Source: Notamacropus eugenii
Taxonomy: Eukaryota > Chordata > Mammalia > Diprotodontia > Macropodidae
Length of the DNA: 64,000 nucleotides
Reading direction: 5' to 3'
Assembly: GCF_028372415.1 (NCBI RefSeq)
Contig: NC_092877.1
Coordinates: 211,660,116 to 211,724,115, forward strand
Shown: positions 23,244 to 33,954 of the stretch, piece by piece
How the letters are laid out: the number at the start of each line of letters is the position of its first letter
Position numbering within the stretch: position 1 is the stretch's first letter
Program-made: the position numbers and the translations under genes
Notes under the pieces: model-generated
What the model was told of the DNA's origin: nothing
The model's database searches: none
Seen by the model: only the letters and a program-made list of their open reading frames with translations

Positions 23244-23379
23244 CTTGGTATTTCGCGTCTATTTCCCTCATCAAGGAGACGTTTCTCTGCAGATCGAAAG
23301 GCAGGGACTCGATGGAGTCCAGATAATCCTCCACATAGTTCACCAGGTGAATCTGCTCCCCGTTTGCAGGACTCAACAT
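23244..23379 (-). CDS. ING1: ING1 coding exon 1b (p33-type start)
   Basis: 136 bases encoding residues 1-45 plus the first base of codon 46. The start reads [20 protein letters not shown], nearly identical to human p33ING1b, and continues with an '[16 protein letters not shown]' stretch from the N-terminal ING helical region. The start ATG at 23379 has an A at -3. The donor is AAG followed by GTAAGA (GT at 23243-23242), and the phase matches exon 2, giving exactly 279 residues. The exon lies in a CpG island that continues upstream to about 24.6 kb. Confidence 0.98.
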
Positions 23380-24075
23380 GGTTCACCCGAAAGGTCCCCG
23401 GCGACTCTGCACTGCTTTCCGCTTCCTCCACCCCCCACCCCCCGCCCCCCTAAAAAAATAGCACTGCAAAATGCAAAGCTCTTTCTCACTCGTCCCCCCG
23501 CCCCCCGCGGTCTCCGGCTCTCAGCCCCCCGAGAAAGCTACATCTGCCGCTGCTGCTCCGTTTCCCCTTCCTCCTGCGGAACGGAGAGAGCCCGAGGAGG
23601 AGAGCCACCTCCCCCGGCCCCCTCCCCGCCTGCTCGGCGGCGGAGAGATCGGCTGTCGCTCCGGTAACTCGCACACGGGAGCTGGAGGCGCCAGCGGAGG
23701 GTCGGCCGGGAGGCAGGGACGCGCGAGGCGGAGGGGTGGGGGCAGAGAATTCAACCAGCCGCACAGGCCCCCCCTCCCAGATGGTGGGGGAGGAGTGGCG
23801 GGGGGGGCCGAGCGTACGAAGCGCGCACACACACCCAGGAGGGAGGAGAGACGAGTAGCACGGCCGAGCCGAGTTGCCTTCTATGTATTTGTGCGTGTGT
23901 GTGTCTGTCCTTCTCCCCGCCAGTACCGGCTCCGGTTCCGGGTCGGTAAGGAGGAGGAGGGAGGGGAGAAACAGAGCACAGCCTCCTCGCCGCTCGATGC
24001 GCCGTACTTATCCAACGTGGAAAACCCAAATACCAGTTTCAAACACTTGGGAAACATTCAGCCCCGCCACGCATG

Positions 24076-24085
24076 GCGCATGCGC
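24076..24085. promoter_or_regulatory. NRF1-type palindrome
   Basis: GCGCATGCGC, a full match to the NRF1 consensus, about 700 bases upstream of the ING1 start codon. Confidence 0.7.
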
Positions 24086-24599
24086 GCCCCCTTCCCCCTC
24101 CCTCCCTCTTCTCCCTCCCATCTCCTTTCCACTCCCTCCTCCCTCCCTCTGTCCCCCCTCCCCCCGCCCTTTCCGGGGCAACGGCAGCCCCGCCTCCTCC
24201 CGGCCTCCCTCTACCCTCAGGCTGCATAATGGGGGGCGGTGAGGACGGCTGGGGCTCCATCCGGGCCTGTATTCTGCTTGGGAGTTTGGGGCTTCGGTGC
24301 GCCTGTGTGTGTGACGCGGGGAGGGGACCAGGGGGAGGGCGGCGGAGCCCGGCGCTGCCAGGGCTAGGCGGCGGCCGACTTGAGCCACAAACTTTATTGG
24401 GAGTTTGGCGCTCGCAGGCCAAACGGAGGGGGCGGCCCCGACGGCCCGCCTCGGAACTTCGAGTCGCGCCCTCCCGCACGGGGGCTCCTCCCCTGGGCGG
24501 CCGAGCGGCGGAAGCGGCCCCGCCGCCGCTGCCCAGTGCGCGAACGGCCCCGTTACTTCCCCCTTAAACTCTCCCCAGCATCCCCTCCCACTCCGTAAC

Positions 24600-25110
24600 G
24601 GTGTAGAAGTATGACGTCGCACGAGTGGCGACTCCAGCAACCAATCTGCCCTCCTCCCTCAGCCGCACAGTCCAATCAGAGAGAAGGCTCGGGAGGAGGC
24701 GGGACGAAGACTGACAATTCATTTCAGGATTTTACTTACTGGAGCCTTGGGTCCTCGGTTGGGCGGAGGTTAGGAGATGAAGAGGGGAGTTGCGGGGGGG
24801 AAGAATTGTCAGGAGTGCACATGCGCATCACGAGCTGGTGACGGGAGGGGGAGGGGCAAGGGCAGGCGAGAATGGACGTCCTCTCGCCACTTGAGGGCCG
24901 GACTACCATTCCCAGCCTCCCTGACGGGAGGCGCTTGCGCAGTTGGCAGCCGCCCTCCCTCCCGCCGTCCCTTTGTGTCTTTCTCCGGAGTTCAGTTTCG
25001 AACGCGCTGAAGACAAAGGGTCTCAGGAGTTTGCTTGTCCCTTCCCAAAGAGAGGAGAGAGGAGCCAAGCAGCAGTCACTTCCAGACCCCCCATCATACA
25101 CCCCTTACCT
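24600..25110. promoter_or_regulatory. Orphan GC-rich block with CRE, NF-Y and ZNF143-like sites
   Basis: It contains a CRE-like TGACGTCG (24612-24619), two CCAAT boxes in plus orientation (24641-24645 and 24672-24676), an NRF1-half ATGCGCA (24821-24827) and a good ZNF143/Staf-type site ACTACCATTCCCAGCCTCC (24902-24920). NF-Y and ZNF143 sites can serve either direction, so the block may be the distal part of the ING1 promoter or the start of an unannotated plus-strand transcript. It lies 7 kb from CARS2. Confidence 0.5.
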
Positions 25111-26735
25111 GACAGCTCACCATTCCCCGGCCCCCGCCTCCCATCTCTCCCAGTAGCAACCCCTATGTCCCTAACAAACTCTTCCCCCTGAACCTGCCCT
25201 GGCCTATCCTCGAACCCCTCAAATCCTTTCCCCCGGGGATCTGCAAACCCCTCAGTCCTCGATCTCTCCTGTCGTCTTCCCTCTGCCCTGCTTAAGCCTC
25301 GGAAATGACCAACCCTTTTTCTCCCCCAAACCCCAGCCCCCGACCAAGTAAGTAAACCGTATCGGAAACTAGCTGCCCCCCCACACCCTCGGGTCCGCTT
25401 TTCCTCCTCCCCTCGTTGCTCCCCGTTCTCCCTTCCCTATTCTCTCCCCCTCCCCCCCAAACTCCCGGATTTAAGGCTTTTTGAAAAGCTCAGGGGTTGA
25501 TCAACCTCGTTGCCAGGACAACCAGAGCCTGGTGAGGGTGAGCGGGCGCCGAGGCCGGGCCCCTCCCCTTCCCTCCCGGGTTTAGATTCCACGCCCACCC
25601 TCCTTCGCTCCCTCTCCTCTCCTCTCCTCTCCTCTCGTCTCTTCTCCTCTCTTCTCTCCTCCCACCCCTGCTTTTTCTTTTTTTCTTTTTTTTGGTGCTT
25701 TCTTTTCGTCCGCTGCTTCGTCTGTCCCCTCCCAACACCCAGCACCTTCCCGTTTGCTTTCGTTTGCGGTGAAGGGCTGCGACGGTCTTTGTTTGCTTAA
25801 AAGAAAAAAGCAACAAGAACAAAAATTTGGAATTTAGCTTCCATGCCACGACAGAAGCTGTGACTACCGGCGGAGAGTCACCGCACGGGATTATTTATAG
25901 GTAGCAAACTCCCTCCCTCTTCCCTCTGTGACTCCTCAGAGTCCACTTCTGGTGCACAAACTACTCTAGAGTAGCAGAACAGACCTACAACATCTTTTAG
26001 TTACCCTGATTGCTTCTGGCTTTAGCGTCTATTTTTCACCTGCTGTCTGTCCTCTCTCAGGTGGAGAAAGGTCTTGGTTTTATTTTCCCCTTACAGAAAC
26101 GGCCCAAAGGTGTGCTCCTGCTTTCTCATGTTCTCTCTCTCTCTCCTTTCAGTGCTTATATGTTCCTAGTTTATCTTTTCATTTCAGCGTTATTTTCTCC
26201 TTTTACTTGGCTAGACATCCTAGAAAAATCTATGAACATCCACTAATAGTCCTGAAATGTATCTGAGTATATAGTTTTGGTGGTTTAATGTCTTACATAA
26301 CGTCTGGATCCTTACATTGTGTAGAAAACTTGATACTTTGTTATATGGAGGAATGACCTGGTGAAATTGAAGAGGCCTAAATTTTGTCTGTAGATAAAAC
26401 TTGCTTGAAATACATTGTTTCCAAAGAGAGGGGCTCAAGGTGTGAGGACTGTAAATGTTGAGGTATTCATCGTTACTCTCAATGTCAGTTAAATAGTTTT
26501 TAAACCACTTAATGCAGCAATTTCATCTTGAAGATGAAGGAAAAAAGGCAACTGGATATTTGCTTGGTAGTTGGAGAATGAAATATTTGTTTCCTTTCCT
26601 CACAGGTTTATACTTCTTTTATGTTTGGCTCAACTTTAAAATGAAACCATGTGAACAGATATGAAGTTTCAGACTTCACCCTTGCCTTCAACATTATTCC
26701 CTTCCTACATCTGATTTTAAAAGTAAGACAGATAA
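25111..26735. other. Intergenic DNA between ING1 and CARS2
   Basis: GC content falls from left to right. A CTCTT/CCTCT pyrimidine repeat occupies about 25605-25665, followed by T-rich DNA. No exon or recognised repeat family after that. Confidence 0.5.
25605..25665. repeat. (CCTCT)n simple repeat
   Basis: Tandem CTCTC/CTCTT units, purine on one strand and pyrimidine on the other. Confidence 0.9.
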
Positions 26736-26739
26736 AGGC

Positions 26740-28815
26740 AGCAGTTGCTTTTAACCCACTTACAAATAATCCACATGGTTCCTGATCTGACTATCCCTGA
26801 TGTAACTCCGATATAACTCCTCAGTTAAGGGACTATTCTTCTTGAGAAAGCTGTCTACACTGGCTACATCCACTTCCTCTCCTCTCCCTTGATGCTAACT
26901 CCTCTACCATCTGGCTTCTCACTGCAACTAAAACTGATCTCTGCAAAGTTACCAGTGAGCTATTTCTTAATGGTCCAATCTAATATTCTTTGTCAGTCCT
27001 CATCCTTCTTGGCCTCTCTGTGTAAACTCTGACAGGGTCAGTCACTCTCTTCCTGAGTTTTCCTGACACACTGCTTGTTCCAGTTCTCCTGCCTTGTCCT
27101 CTCTCCTCATTCTTCTTTGCTGGAACTATATTGATGTCAAACCCACTAACTGGATGTCCCCTAAGGCAATCTAGATTTTCTTTTGTCCCTCCTAACAAGG
27201 AGTTCTTTATCTAGGGTTTGCAAACATTTCCTCCCAATATATGCATGTATACACGTGTATATGCATATATGTAATTAGTTTCCATTATAATCCTATTATT
27301 TTTATCCATTTAAAAGTTATTCTGAAAATGGGTTCACCAGACTGCTGGACAGTTCAGTGACACCAAAAAGGCTAACTTCTGGTCTCTACAAACTCAGTAA
27401 GTTCATCAGCTCCTACTGGTCCAAGGATCATCTCTATGCAGACAATTCCAAGATTTGTATATAACCAACTCTTGTCTCTCTCTTGAGCTACAATCCCAAA
27501 CCACCAACTGCCTTTTAACATCTTGAACTGGATATGCTGTAAACATCTCCAACTCAATACATCCAAAGCAAAACTCATTTTCTTCCTCTCCTCCTTTCCC
27601 CTCTTGCTAACTCTCCTGTTACTGTTGAGAGCATCACCATCCTGACAAGATAACCAGGCTCAAAACCTCAGCAGCATCGCCAGCTCCTCACTGATAAGTC
27701 ATCTCACATGTCCAATTTATTTGTTGTCAAGTATTGTGGTTTCCACCCTTACAATATCTCTCCTTTACCTACACTCACAGTCAGCCTCACTCCTGGACTG
27801 TTGCAGTAGCCTTCTTCTTGCTCTCCCTGCCTCTCCTCCCCAGTCATCCTCAGAGTCAGCTGCCAGTTACCTTACTTTTTTTTCCCCAGGCTTACATTAT
27901 GCCCTTCCATGGACTCCACAATCCAGCAGCATCTGATTTCTTGCCATTCCTTGCACACAGCACTCCATTTTAAATTACTAACTTCCTGGTGGACTCTCAA
28001 ACACAACTCATTCAGTTTCTTCCCTTCCCTTTCCCACCTTCTCAGTCACCAATGTCATCCTCAGCTCCTCACTTCACTTATCCAGTTGTCTAAGTCTTGT
28101 CATTTCTACCTTCATAACATCTCCTATATAATGTCTCCTCTCTACTCACACATCCACCACCTTTATCACCTCATATCTGGATTGCTGGCAATACCCTTTT
28201 GTTGGTCTTCCTGCCTCTCTCTACCCTACTCTAGTCCATCCTCCATTGAACTGCCAAGGTGTCTTAAAGCACAAATCTGATGCTCAATAGATATACTCAT
28301 ACTCAATAGATTTTCAGTAGCTCCCTATTATCTCCAACATAAAATATAAAACCCTCTGTTTGATATTTAAAGGCTTTCACAATCCAAACTTCCTACATGT
28401 CTAATTTTCTTTTACTTCACTCCCCTTCAACTTCATAATCTAGAAACAGTGGCCTTCTTGAGCTCTTGCTTGAGGTAGATACTCCATCTTCCAATTCAGT
28501 GCCCTTTCACTGGATCTTCCTCCTCACCACCTTCTCCTGGCTTCCTTTGAGGCTCAATTCAAGTGACATCTTCTGTAGGCCTTTCCCCATTTGTCTACTC
28601 CCCCTGCTCCCCATCCCCCTAAGTGTCTCCTGTATGAATTTACATTCCATTTACACTATACTATCCGTGAACAACTTTTTGCATGTTGTCTCTTTCATTA
28701 TAATGAATTCCTTGAGGTTAGGGACCATGTCCTTGGTCTGTATCCCCATTGTTAGCATAGTGCTTGGCACAGGGATATTGCTTAATACTTTTTGCCTGAT
28801 AGACTGGTACTCTAC
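26740..28815 (+). mobile_element. L2 LINE, long degraded copy, plus strand
   Basis: About 2 kb of L2 ORF2 and 3' end in forward orientation. Recognisable parts are the RT region ('ctctatgcagacaattccaa', a degraded YADD block, near 27431), the later 'ctgaactggatatgctgtaa'-type segment near 27530, 'ttactgttgagagcatcacc', 'ggctttcacaatccaaac', and the end near 28700-28800 ('ccttgaggttagggaccatg', 'agcatagtgcttggcacagg'). A hAT fragment interrupts it at about 27200-27375. The reading frame is broken many times. Confidence 0.8.
27200..27375 (+). mobile_element. hAT-type fragment nested in L2
   Basis: 'gggttcaccagactgctgga' followed by 'tgacaccaaaaaggctaac' matches the 3' end of the family whose fuller copy lies at 56903-57158 (there ending 'gacacaaaaaaggttaacaa'). 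The left boundary is uncertain; a TA/CA tract lies inside. Confidence 0.5.
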
Positions 28816-28964
28816 TAAATAGTCAACTAGCCTATAAATCTAGAACTTTTATTCGTAGCTACTTCAAAAAAAAGAAAATATTTTTCCATTTAAAAATTTA
28901 AAATTAACCAAGAAACTAGAGTTAAGATCTAGATTAACATATTTTTTTTATTGGAATAGTTATA

Positions 28965-29190
28965 TCATGGAGCAGTGACTAATGGATAGAGAGCTGGCCT
29001 CAAAACCAAAAAGACTGGGTTCAATTCCAGCAAGTTTCTATATGCTGTTTGTGCGATCCTAGGCAAGAACCTCTCAATTCTTCAGACATTTTGCTAAAAG
29101 TTGCAGAGAAAATACCCCATCCATTTTGGCAGACAGAAGTTTCCTCAAGTGGGAGTTCTTTATACCAAGGACATCACAGGTCCAGTCACT
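28965..29190 (+). repeat. Marsupial MIR-derived SINE with extended tail
   Basis: 'gcagtgactaatggatagag', 'gactgggttcaattccagca' and the tail 'ctttataccaaggacatcac'. It belongs to the same subfamily as 10295-10510 and 49755-49915. Confidence 0.7.
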
Positions 29191-29304
29191 ATCCTATTAT
29201 ATCTGTCCAATAATATCTACCCTGTCCTTGGGCTCTATTCGGAAGATTTGTATAAAAAAACCAAAAACCTCTTTACCACATAATACAGTACACTATGGAT
29301 TTTA

Positions 29305-29505
29305 GCTGAAGAGATGTCAAACACCCACTTGAGGCTCACAACACACATGTGGCTCAAGAGCAGCCCAAAACAGACTGAAAGGTAATTGGGAAATATCTAA
29401 CAACATAAAACATTAATATACTAATATGTGGTTTTCTAAGTCAATATGCAGGGATCCTTATGTATGGCTTAGTGGCCCCTTTTCTATTTGAGTGTGACAC
29501 CACTG
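29305..29505 (-). mobile_element. Non-autonomous hAT-like element, copy 2
   Basis: It ends with GTGACACCACTG, starts near 'agatgtcaaacaccc', and shares the interior 'aatatgtggttttctaagtc' with copy 3 at 46273-46425. Confidence 0.6.
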
Positions 29506-29549
29506 CACTGGATAATTATTCTTCAAATGAGCTCAAAAGTCTAAGAGGT

Positions 29550-29935
29550 TAATTTAATTCAATAAGCATTTATTAAGGCCTGATATGTACAAGGTGTTGT
29601 ATTTGGTCCTGGAAATACAAAGGCAAATCAACAGTTCCTGTCCTCAATAAGTTTGCTTAATTTATATTGAAAAGATATAACATTTACACAGATAAAGTAC
29701 AAGATTAGTCAAGGAGGTTGCCAACATTAATTTGATCTAAACAGGAATAGCTGCATATTACAAGAAGTGACTTTGAAGTAGAACCATGAAGGAAGCTGAG
29801 GATTTTAAGAGAGAGAGGTAAGGAAGGAAGGCACTTTAAGTATGGATGTGAAAAGTCATGGAGCTGGGAAATGGAATGCTGAGTTGGGGATACAGTGAGT
29901 AGGCCAGTTTAACATAGAATAATTGTGATAAGACA
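29550..29935 (-). mobile_element. L2 LINE fragment, minus strand
   Basis: 'caataagcatttattaaggc' (reversed L2 3' end) continues through 'ctgtcctcaataagtttgct' and 'gaagtagaaccatgaaggaa' in the order seen in the longer reversed copy at 2610-5100. Confidence 0.65.
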
Positions 29936-30955
29936 TTTTAAGAGTTTAAGTTCTCCAAATTATTCAATCAATGAAGGCCTATTCTTTTTTGCTTTTTGGG
30001 TCCTACTGCAGAAAAAACTGTTAAAACTTTCGGAAAAATGATATTTCTCTTAGGCTAACGATAGACCATTTAAATTAAGGCAATATATGTTATACATATG
30101 TAAAAATTTTTTTCATAAAATTTGAAAATGAAATGCAAACATAAAAGTAGAATAATTCATCTGAAGCTTAAAATTCCTTGAACCATCTTTGTGCTTTAGC
30201 ATTTGCTAAAATTTTGGCTGAAAACAAGATGATGAACCATTTGTATATGACAATATTTACACTACCTTAGTAGTCAACCTATTTTTGCCATCACCAAGAA
30301 AAGTTCTCTAGATTTTGAATAAGTTTCAAATATTCAGATTGTAAAGATGGTTAACTTTTTTGTTTCAGTGTATCTGAATCAGAGCTTTCCTTATAAATTG
30401 TGATTTTACTGACCGTTACCTTCACCTTGATTCAACTGACTAAAGTTATGTTATTAATTCAGCAAACATTAAAAAAAAATTTACTGGATGCCTACTGACT
30501 TCAGAGAACTGCTAAATTCTAATAAGACTATTCAAAGAGTTTACATTCTATAGTACTTAAAATATATTTATTAAAAATGAGAAAATTATAAAGTAGCAAA
30601 AACAAGTACTGTGTATGAGTACAAAAAGGATACCCATGTACTAGACTGAAAGAATTCTCAGTAGAGTGCAATTAGGAATAACTTAGTGTCTTGCATTAGA
30701 GAATCAAATATTAGTATTTCCTCAGTGCCATTCATTTAAATTGGGACAGTGTTCTAAGTCTTAGAGCACTGAATCTGTTTTCTCCTAACACTAAATCTAT
30801 CTTTGGATGACGTCTTTTTTTTTTTCTGGAGAAAGACGTATAGGAATCAGTGACCCCAGAGATCTTAGCTTTGTTTTTGTGACAAGCCTTTGGGGAAAAT
30901 ACCTTACGTCTGTTGTTACACTTTAGCATTAATTTCTGGAGGAAGCAACAAAGAA
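29936..30955. other. Intergenic DNA upstream of CARS2 island
   Basis: AT-rich, with a faint LINE-tail motif near 30455-30500. No gene recognised. Confidence 0.45.
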
Positions 30956-30959
30956 ACTT

Positions 30960-32950
30960 TCTCTAGACGCAGTCCCTCGGAAGCCTCGCAGAGACGGGAG
31001 ACGTCCTGTTTCGGCGGCTGCAGGGGCAGTGCTTGCAGCCCAGTCCTGACCCTAGACCGAGAGGAGCCGGGCCAGAGCCGAGGGGCAGAGCCGCGGGACA
31101 CGTGCAGGCCGCGCTGTCAGGCTGGGGACAGTGACGAGTTCATGGGAGGCTGAGGCGAAGTTTGAAAGGGTCTTAAATCCAAAAGGAAATTTCCTACCGC
31201 CCATGCGCCAGAACTGGGTCATTTTTGTGCCAACTTAACGCAGTCCCTTCGGTCTTTAATTTGCATAAATGCGCTAGAAGCCGCACTCGTACAGTGGGGC
31301 TGGTGCGGGGAGAGCGCGGGGAAAGGAGGCTTCTCCGCCTCCGCGGGCCCGCGCTCGGACGGGCTGGCCCGGGCTACCTCGGGCACAGCCCCGGCTGCCT
31401 TCCCGGGGCCTCCCGGGGTCGGCCACATGCGCTTATTAGGAGAACGTGCCTTTCTTCGGGGAGGGTAGACGTGGCGGCGCAGAGTGGAGGAAGCCCGAGA
31501 GGGAGGCTCCGGGGCCACCTCAAACCCCACCCCTGGCGGCCGCCCGCGCGGGCTTCTGGGGTTTCCCCAGACCCCGTCCCGGCTCCCGGGGCGCCGCGGC
31601 TGTAGCTACAGTCGGAGGAAAGGCTGTTCCCTCCTCCGCCTCCCGCGGCATGTTGCCCTCACGTGGCGTCTCGGGGTGTCGGCCCCGCCCCCTTCCCACA
31701 GCTCTCCCTCTACACGCGGCCGTGAACTCGCAGCCCCGCGGGGCGGAGGGCCCCGTGCCTGGGGGCTGGGCCTGCTCTGGCTCCGGCCCCTCACTGGGCG
31801 GCCCGGAGCACTCCTGGCCGGGGCGGCGCTTGTGGCCCTGCCTTGGGCGGGGAGGAGTCGGGAGGCCGCCCCAGGGGGCGGGCCGAGGGAGGAGGTGGCG
31901 GGCTTTCCGGCCGGCCCCACGCCCGGGCGGCCGAGCGGAGTCTGCGGCAGCCGAGTCTACGGCCGTCCCGCATTCTCCTCACCCCGCAGCCAGACCCGCG
32001 GGACCCGGGGGCCGATGTCGCTGCCGCTGGGGCCGCTCCTGACCCCGGCCCCGTGGGGGCTGAGGCTCGCAGGCCTCTGGCGGGCGCTGCCCGCGCTCCT
32101 GGCTCCCGTCCGCCGGCAGCCGGCGGGCTGGCTCCCCTCGGCCCGCTGCGCGTGTGTAGGCCGCGGGAGAGGGTGGCGGCCGCCCCTCGGCCACGACACG
32201 GGCATCGAGATCTACAACAGTCTGACCCAAAGGAAAGACCCTTTAATCGTGCCCCGCCCGGAAGCGATCTCCTGGTAGCGCTGGCTATTCGTTACCGGGC
32301 TGTGGGGTCGCCCCAGAGGGCTGGGGGTGGGGGGCGGGGAGTGGGGAGGAGCCTGCCCCCCGTGTCCCCGGGTGCGTGGGCTGGGGCATCTATTCCTTCT
32401 AATGGGGCAGGGAGGGGACGCCCCGCGTGCCATTAAAGGTGTTTTGTTGCCAGTTTTGTTGTTCATTTGCCATGTGAAATAACCAGGCCGGGCGTCCGCA
32501 GAGGCGGCCGGGTTTGGGCTGGGCGCCGCTCCCATCGCTCCGGGGCCGGGCCCGCTCTGCGCCTGGGCCTGCTCCTGTGAGATGAGGCCGTGGGCCCCGG
32601 CAGACCTCTGCGTGGGCTCCCCTCGCAGTGCGTCCTGAGTGGCGGTCACGTTCAAGCCTATCTCCCACGGCTGGTCCTGTGTGTCAGGGATGAAGCCTGC
32701 GGGCAAACAACGTAAAGCTGCAAAGGCGCGGGTTCCCACGAAGCAGGCCCTGTTTTCAGGCTCCCGCACCCCCGGTGCTAGCGAAGCACGTGCCACTTCT
32801 TTTTCCCGGGGTTGGGAGTCCTTCCTCTGTAAGCGGAGCCGGGGGAGGGCTGCCCCGAGCCGTGCCTCCCCCAGCCCCGGCCTGCCCTGGCACTGCCGGT
32901 GACGGATCTTCGCCTTGTTGGCAGGTACAGCTGTGGACCCACGGTTTACG
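30960..32950 (+). promoter_or_regulatory. CARS2: CARS2 promoter CpG island
   Basis: Abrupt change to CpG-dense DNA spanning the CARS2 5' flank, exon 1, intron 1 and exon 2. GC boxes occur close upstream of the start codon (near 31846-31853 and 31871-31880). No TATA box is seen. Initiation is probably dispersed between about 31850 and 32000. Several long stop-free frames in this block are composition artefacts. Confidence 0.8.
32015..32274 (+). CDS. CARS2: CARS2 exon 1 (mitochondrial cysteinyl-tRNA synthetase)
   Basis: It encodes residues 1-86 plus two bases of W87. CARS2 charges mitochondrial tRNA-Cys with cysteine using ATP in the matrix (family knowledge). Residues 1-55 are rich in Arg, Leu and Pro with almost no acidic residues, which fits a mitochondrial presequence. 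The conserved synthetase begins with '[16 protein letters not shown]' (64-79), matching human 'VQVYNSLTGRKEPLIV'. The chosen ATG is the only in-frame Met before this block; its context (CCG ATG T) is weak. The donor is CTG followed by GTAGCG at 32275. The leader is about 12 residues longer than human. Confidence 0.95.
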
Positions 32951-32975
32951 ATCACGCACACCTCGGACACGCGTG
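32925..32975 (+). CDS. CARS2: CARS2 exon 2 (HIGH-motif exon)
   Basis: A 51-base exon encoding W87 to C104, YSCGPTVYDHAHLGHA between the split codons. It carries C90, the first zinc ligand of CysRS enzymes, and HLGH (99-102), the class I HIGH signature that binds ATP. Acceptor TTGGCAG, donor GTGAGT. Both ends have the same phase, so skipping would keep the frame but remove the catalytic signature. Confidence 0.97.
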
Positions 32976-33614
32976 GTGAGTGGGGATGCCTTCTCTCTAC
33001 ATGTGTGTGCATTTCTGCTTGTACAAGAAGTGCCTGTGAAAAAACAAATGGATTTATCTTCTCTTAGAATAATCCTAGTCTGCCCCGGTCAGAATCACCA
33101 CCTTAGGTGATGAAGTTATGGGTAAACCTTCACCTCCCCAGACTGGAAAGCACTTTACGAATCGGACAGTCTCTGTGCTCTGTGGCTGTCCTAGTGGTGT
33201 TTACCCTTTCTAAGAGTAAGCAAGTAAAAATTAAGTTTTCGAATTATTTTGTGTGAAAATTAGAGTTCCCTACAAGTCAGTGGCCAGAATAAACCCCCCA
33301 AAGGTATAGGCATTGAAAACAGTTTTGTTTGCCCAGAGTCTGTGACCTAGGATGGGAAGGAATGTTTGGTGTTTTCTTGTCACTTTGTCTTGTCTCCTAT
33401 TCTGTTACTTAAGTATTATTACCTTTTCATAGTGTTATTTAGAGCCCCTAACTTTTTTCAAATTCAACTCTTAGTTTAATCAGATGCCCTCTATTTCTTT
33501 TTGAAAGAGGACTTTTAAGTTTTGAGGAAATGGAATGGGAATGTGAGGTACTGTGTTGTAATTAAGAAAAGTCTTATTATAACTGTAATACAGAAGTCGT
33601 AGGTATTTAATGTA

Positions 33615-33725
33615 GTCATTCCATCAGTTAATAAACATTTACTAAGGACCTAAACAACCCTATGTGCTAGGCAGCATGCTAATTGCATTACAAACTAAGG
33701 CCCTTGAGGAGCTAACAATCTGATG
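33615..33725 (-). mobile_element. L2 LINE 3' fragment, minus strand
   Basis: 'cagttaataaacatttacta', 'ctatgtgctaggcagcatgc' and 'cccttgaggagctaacaatc' form the reversed L2 terminal pattern. Confidence 0.65.
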
Positions 33726-33927
33726 ATTTCATTGGGTGATGTCAGGTCTCCTTTTGACTAGTCAGTTACCTTTTTACTTATATTCCCTCACCCCCTTTTA
33801 AACTAGGGTACTAAGGAAGGAGTAAGCCTAAAGGGAAAGGTGAAATGTTTCACACTGAGACTTCCTGGTAGCCTGGTGGGCTGGTTTTCTTGTATCACAA
33901 TCTCTAGTTTCAGGACTGTGGAAAGGG

Positions 33928-33954
33928 CCCCCCCCCCCCCCCCCCCCCCCCCCC
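33928..33954. repeat. Poly(C) tract
   Basis: Twenty-seven consecutive C residues preceded by GGG. Such tracts are length-unstable and error-prone in sequencing, so the exact length should be distrusted. Confidence 0.95.

Larger units (their letters stand above)
23200..24620 (-). promoter_or_regulatory. ING1: ING1 promoter CpG island
   Basis: GC- and CpG-rich DNA around and upstream of exon 1b. It contains a perfect NRF1 palindrome GCGCATGCGC (24076-24085) and a roughly 90-base polypyrimidine tract on the plus strand (24086-24175; purine-rich on the ING1 strand, with GGGAGGGAGGG-type runs). No TATA box is evident, so dispersed initiation is likely. The exact start site cannot be placed by eye. 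Confidence 0.75.

Noticed and set aside
23471-24640. Long open frames of up to 252 codons on both strands around the ING1 promoter
   Set aside because: Composition artefacts in a CpG island and pyrimidine tract; no domain, and overlapping the real exon flank.
31446-32042. 198-codon plus-strand frame upstream of CARS2
   Set aside because: Different frame from CARS2, Pro/Gly/Arg-rich, and in the promoter island. No evidence of a separate protein.
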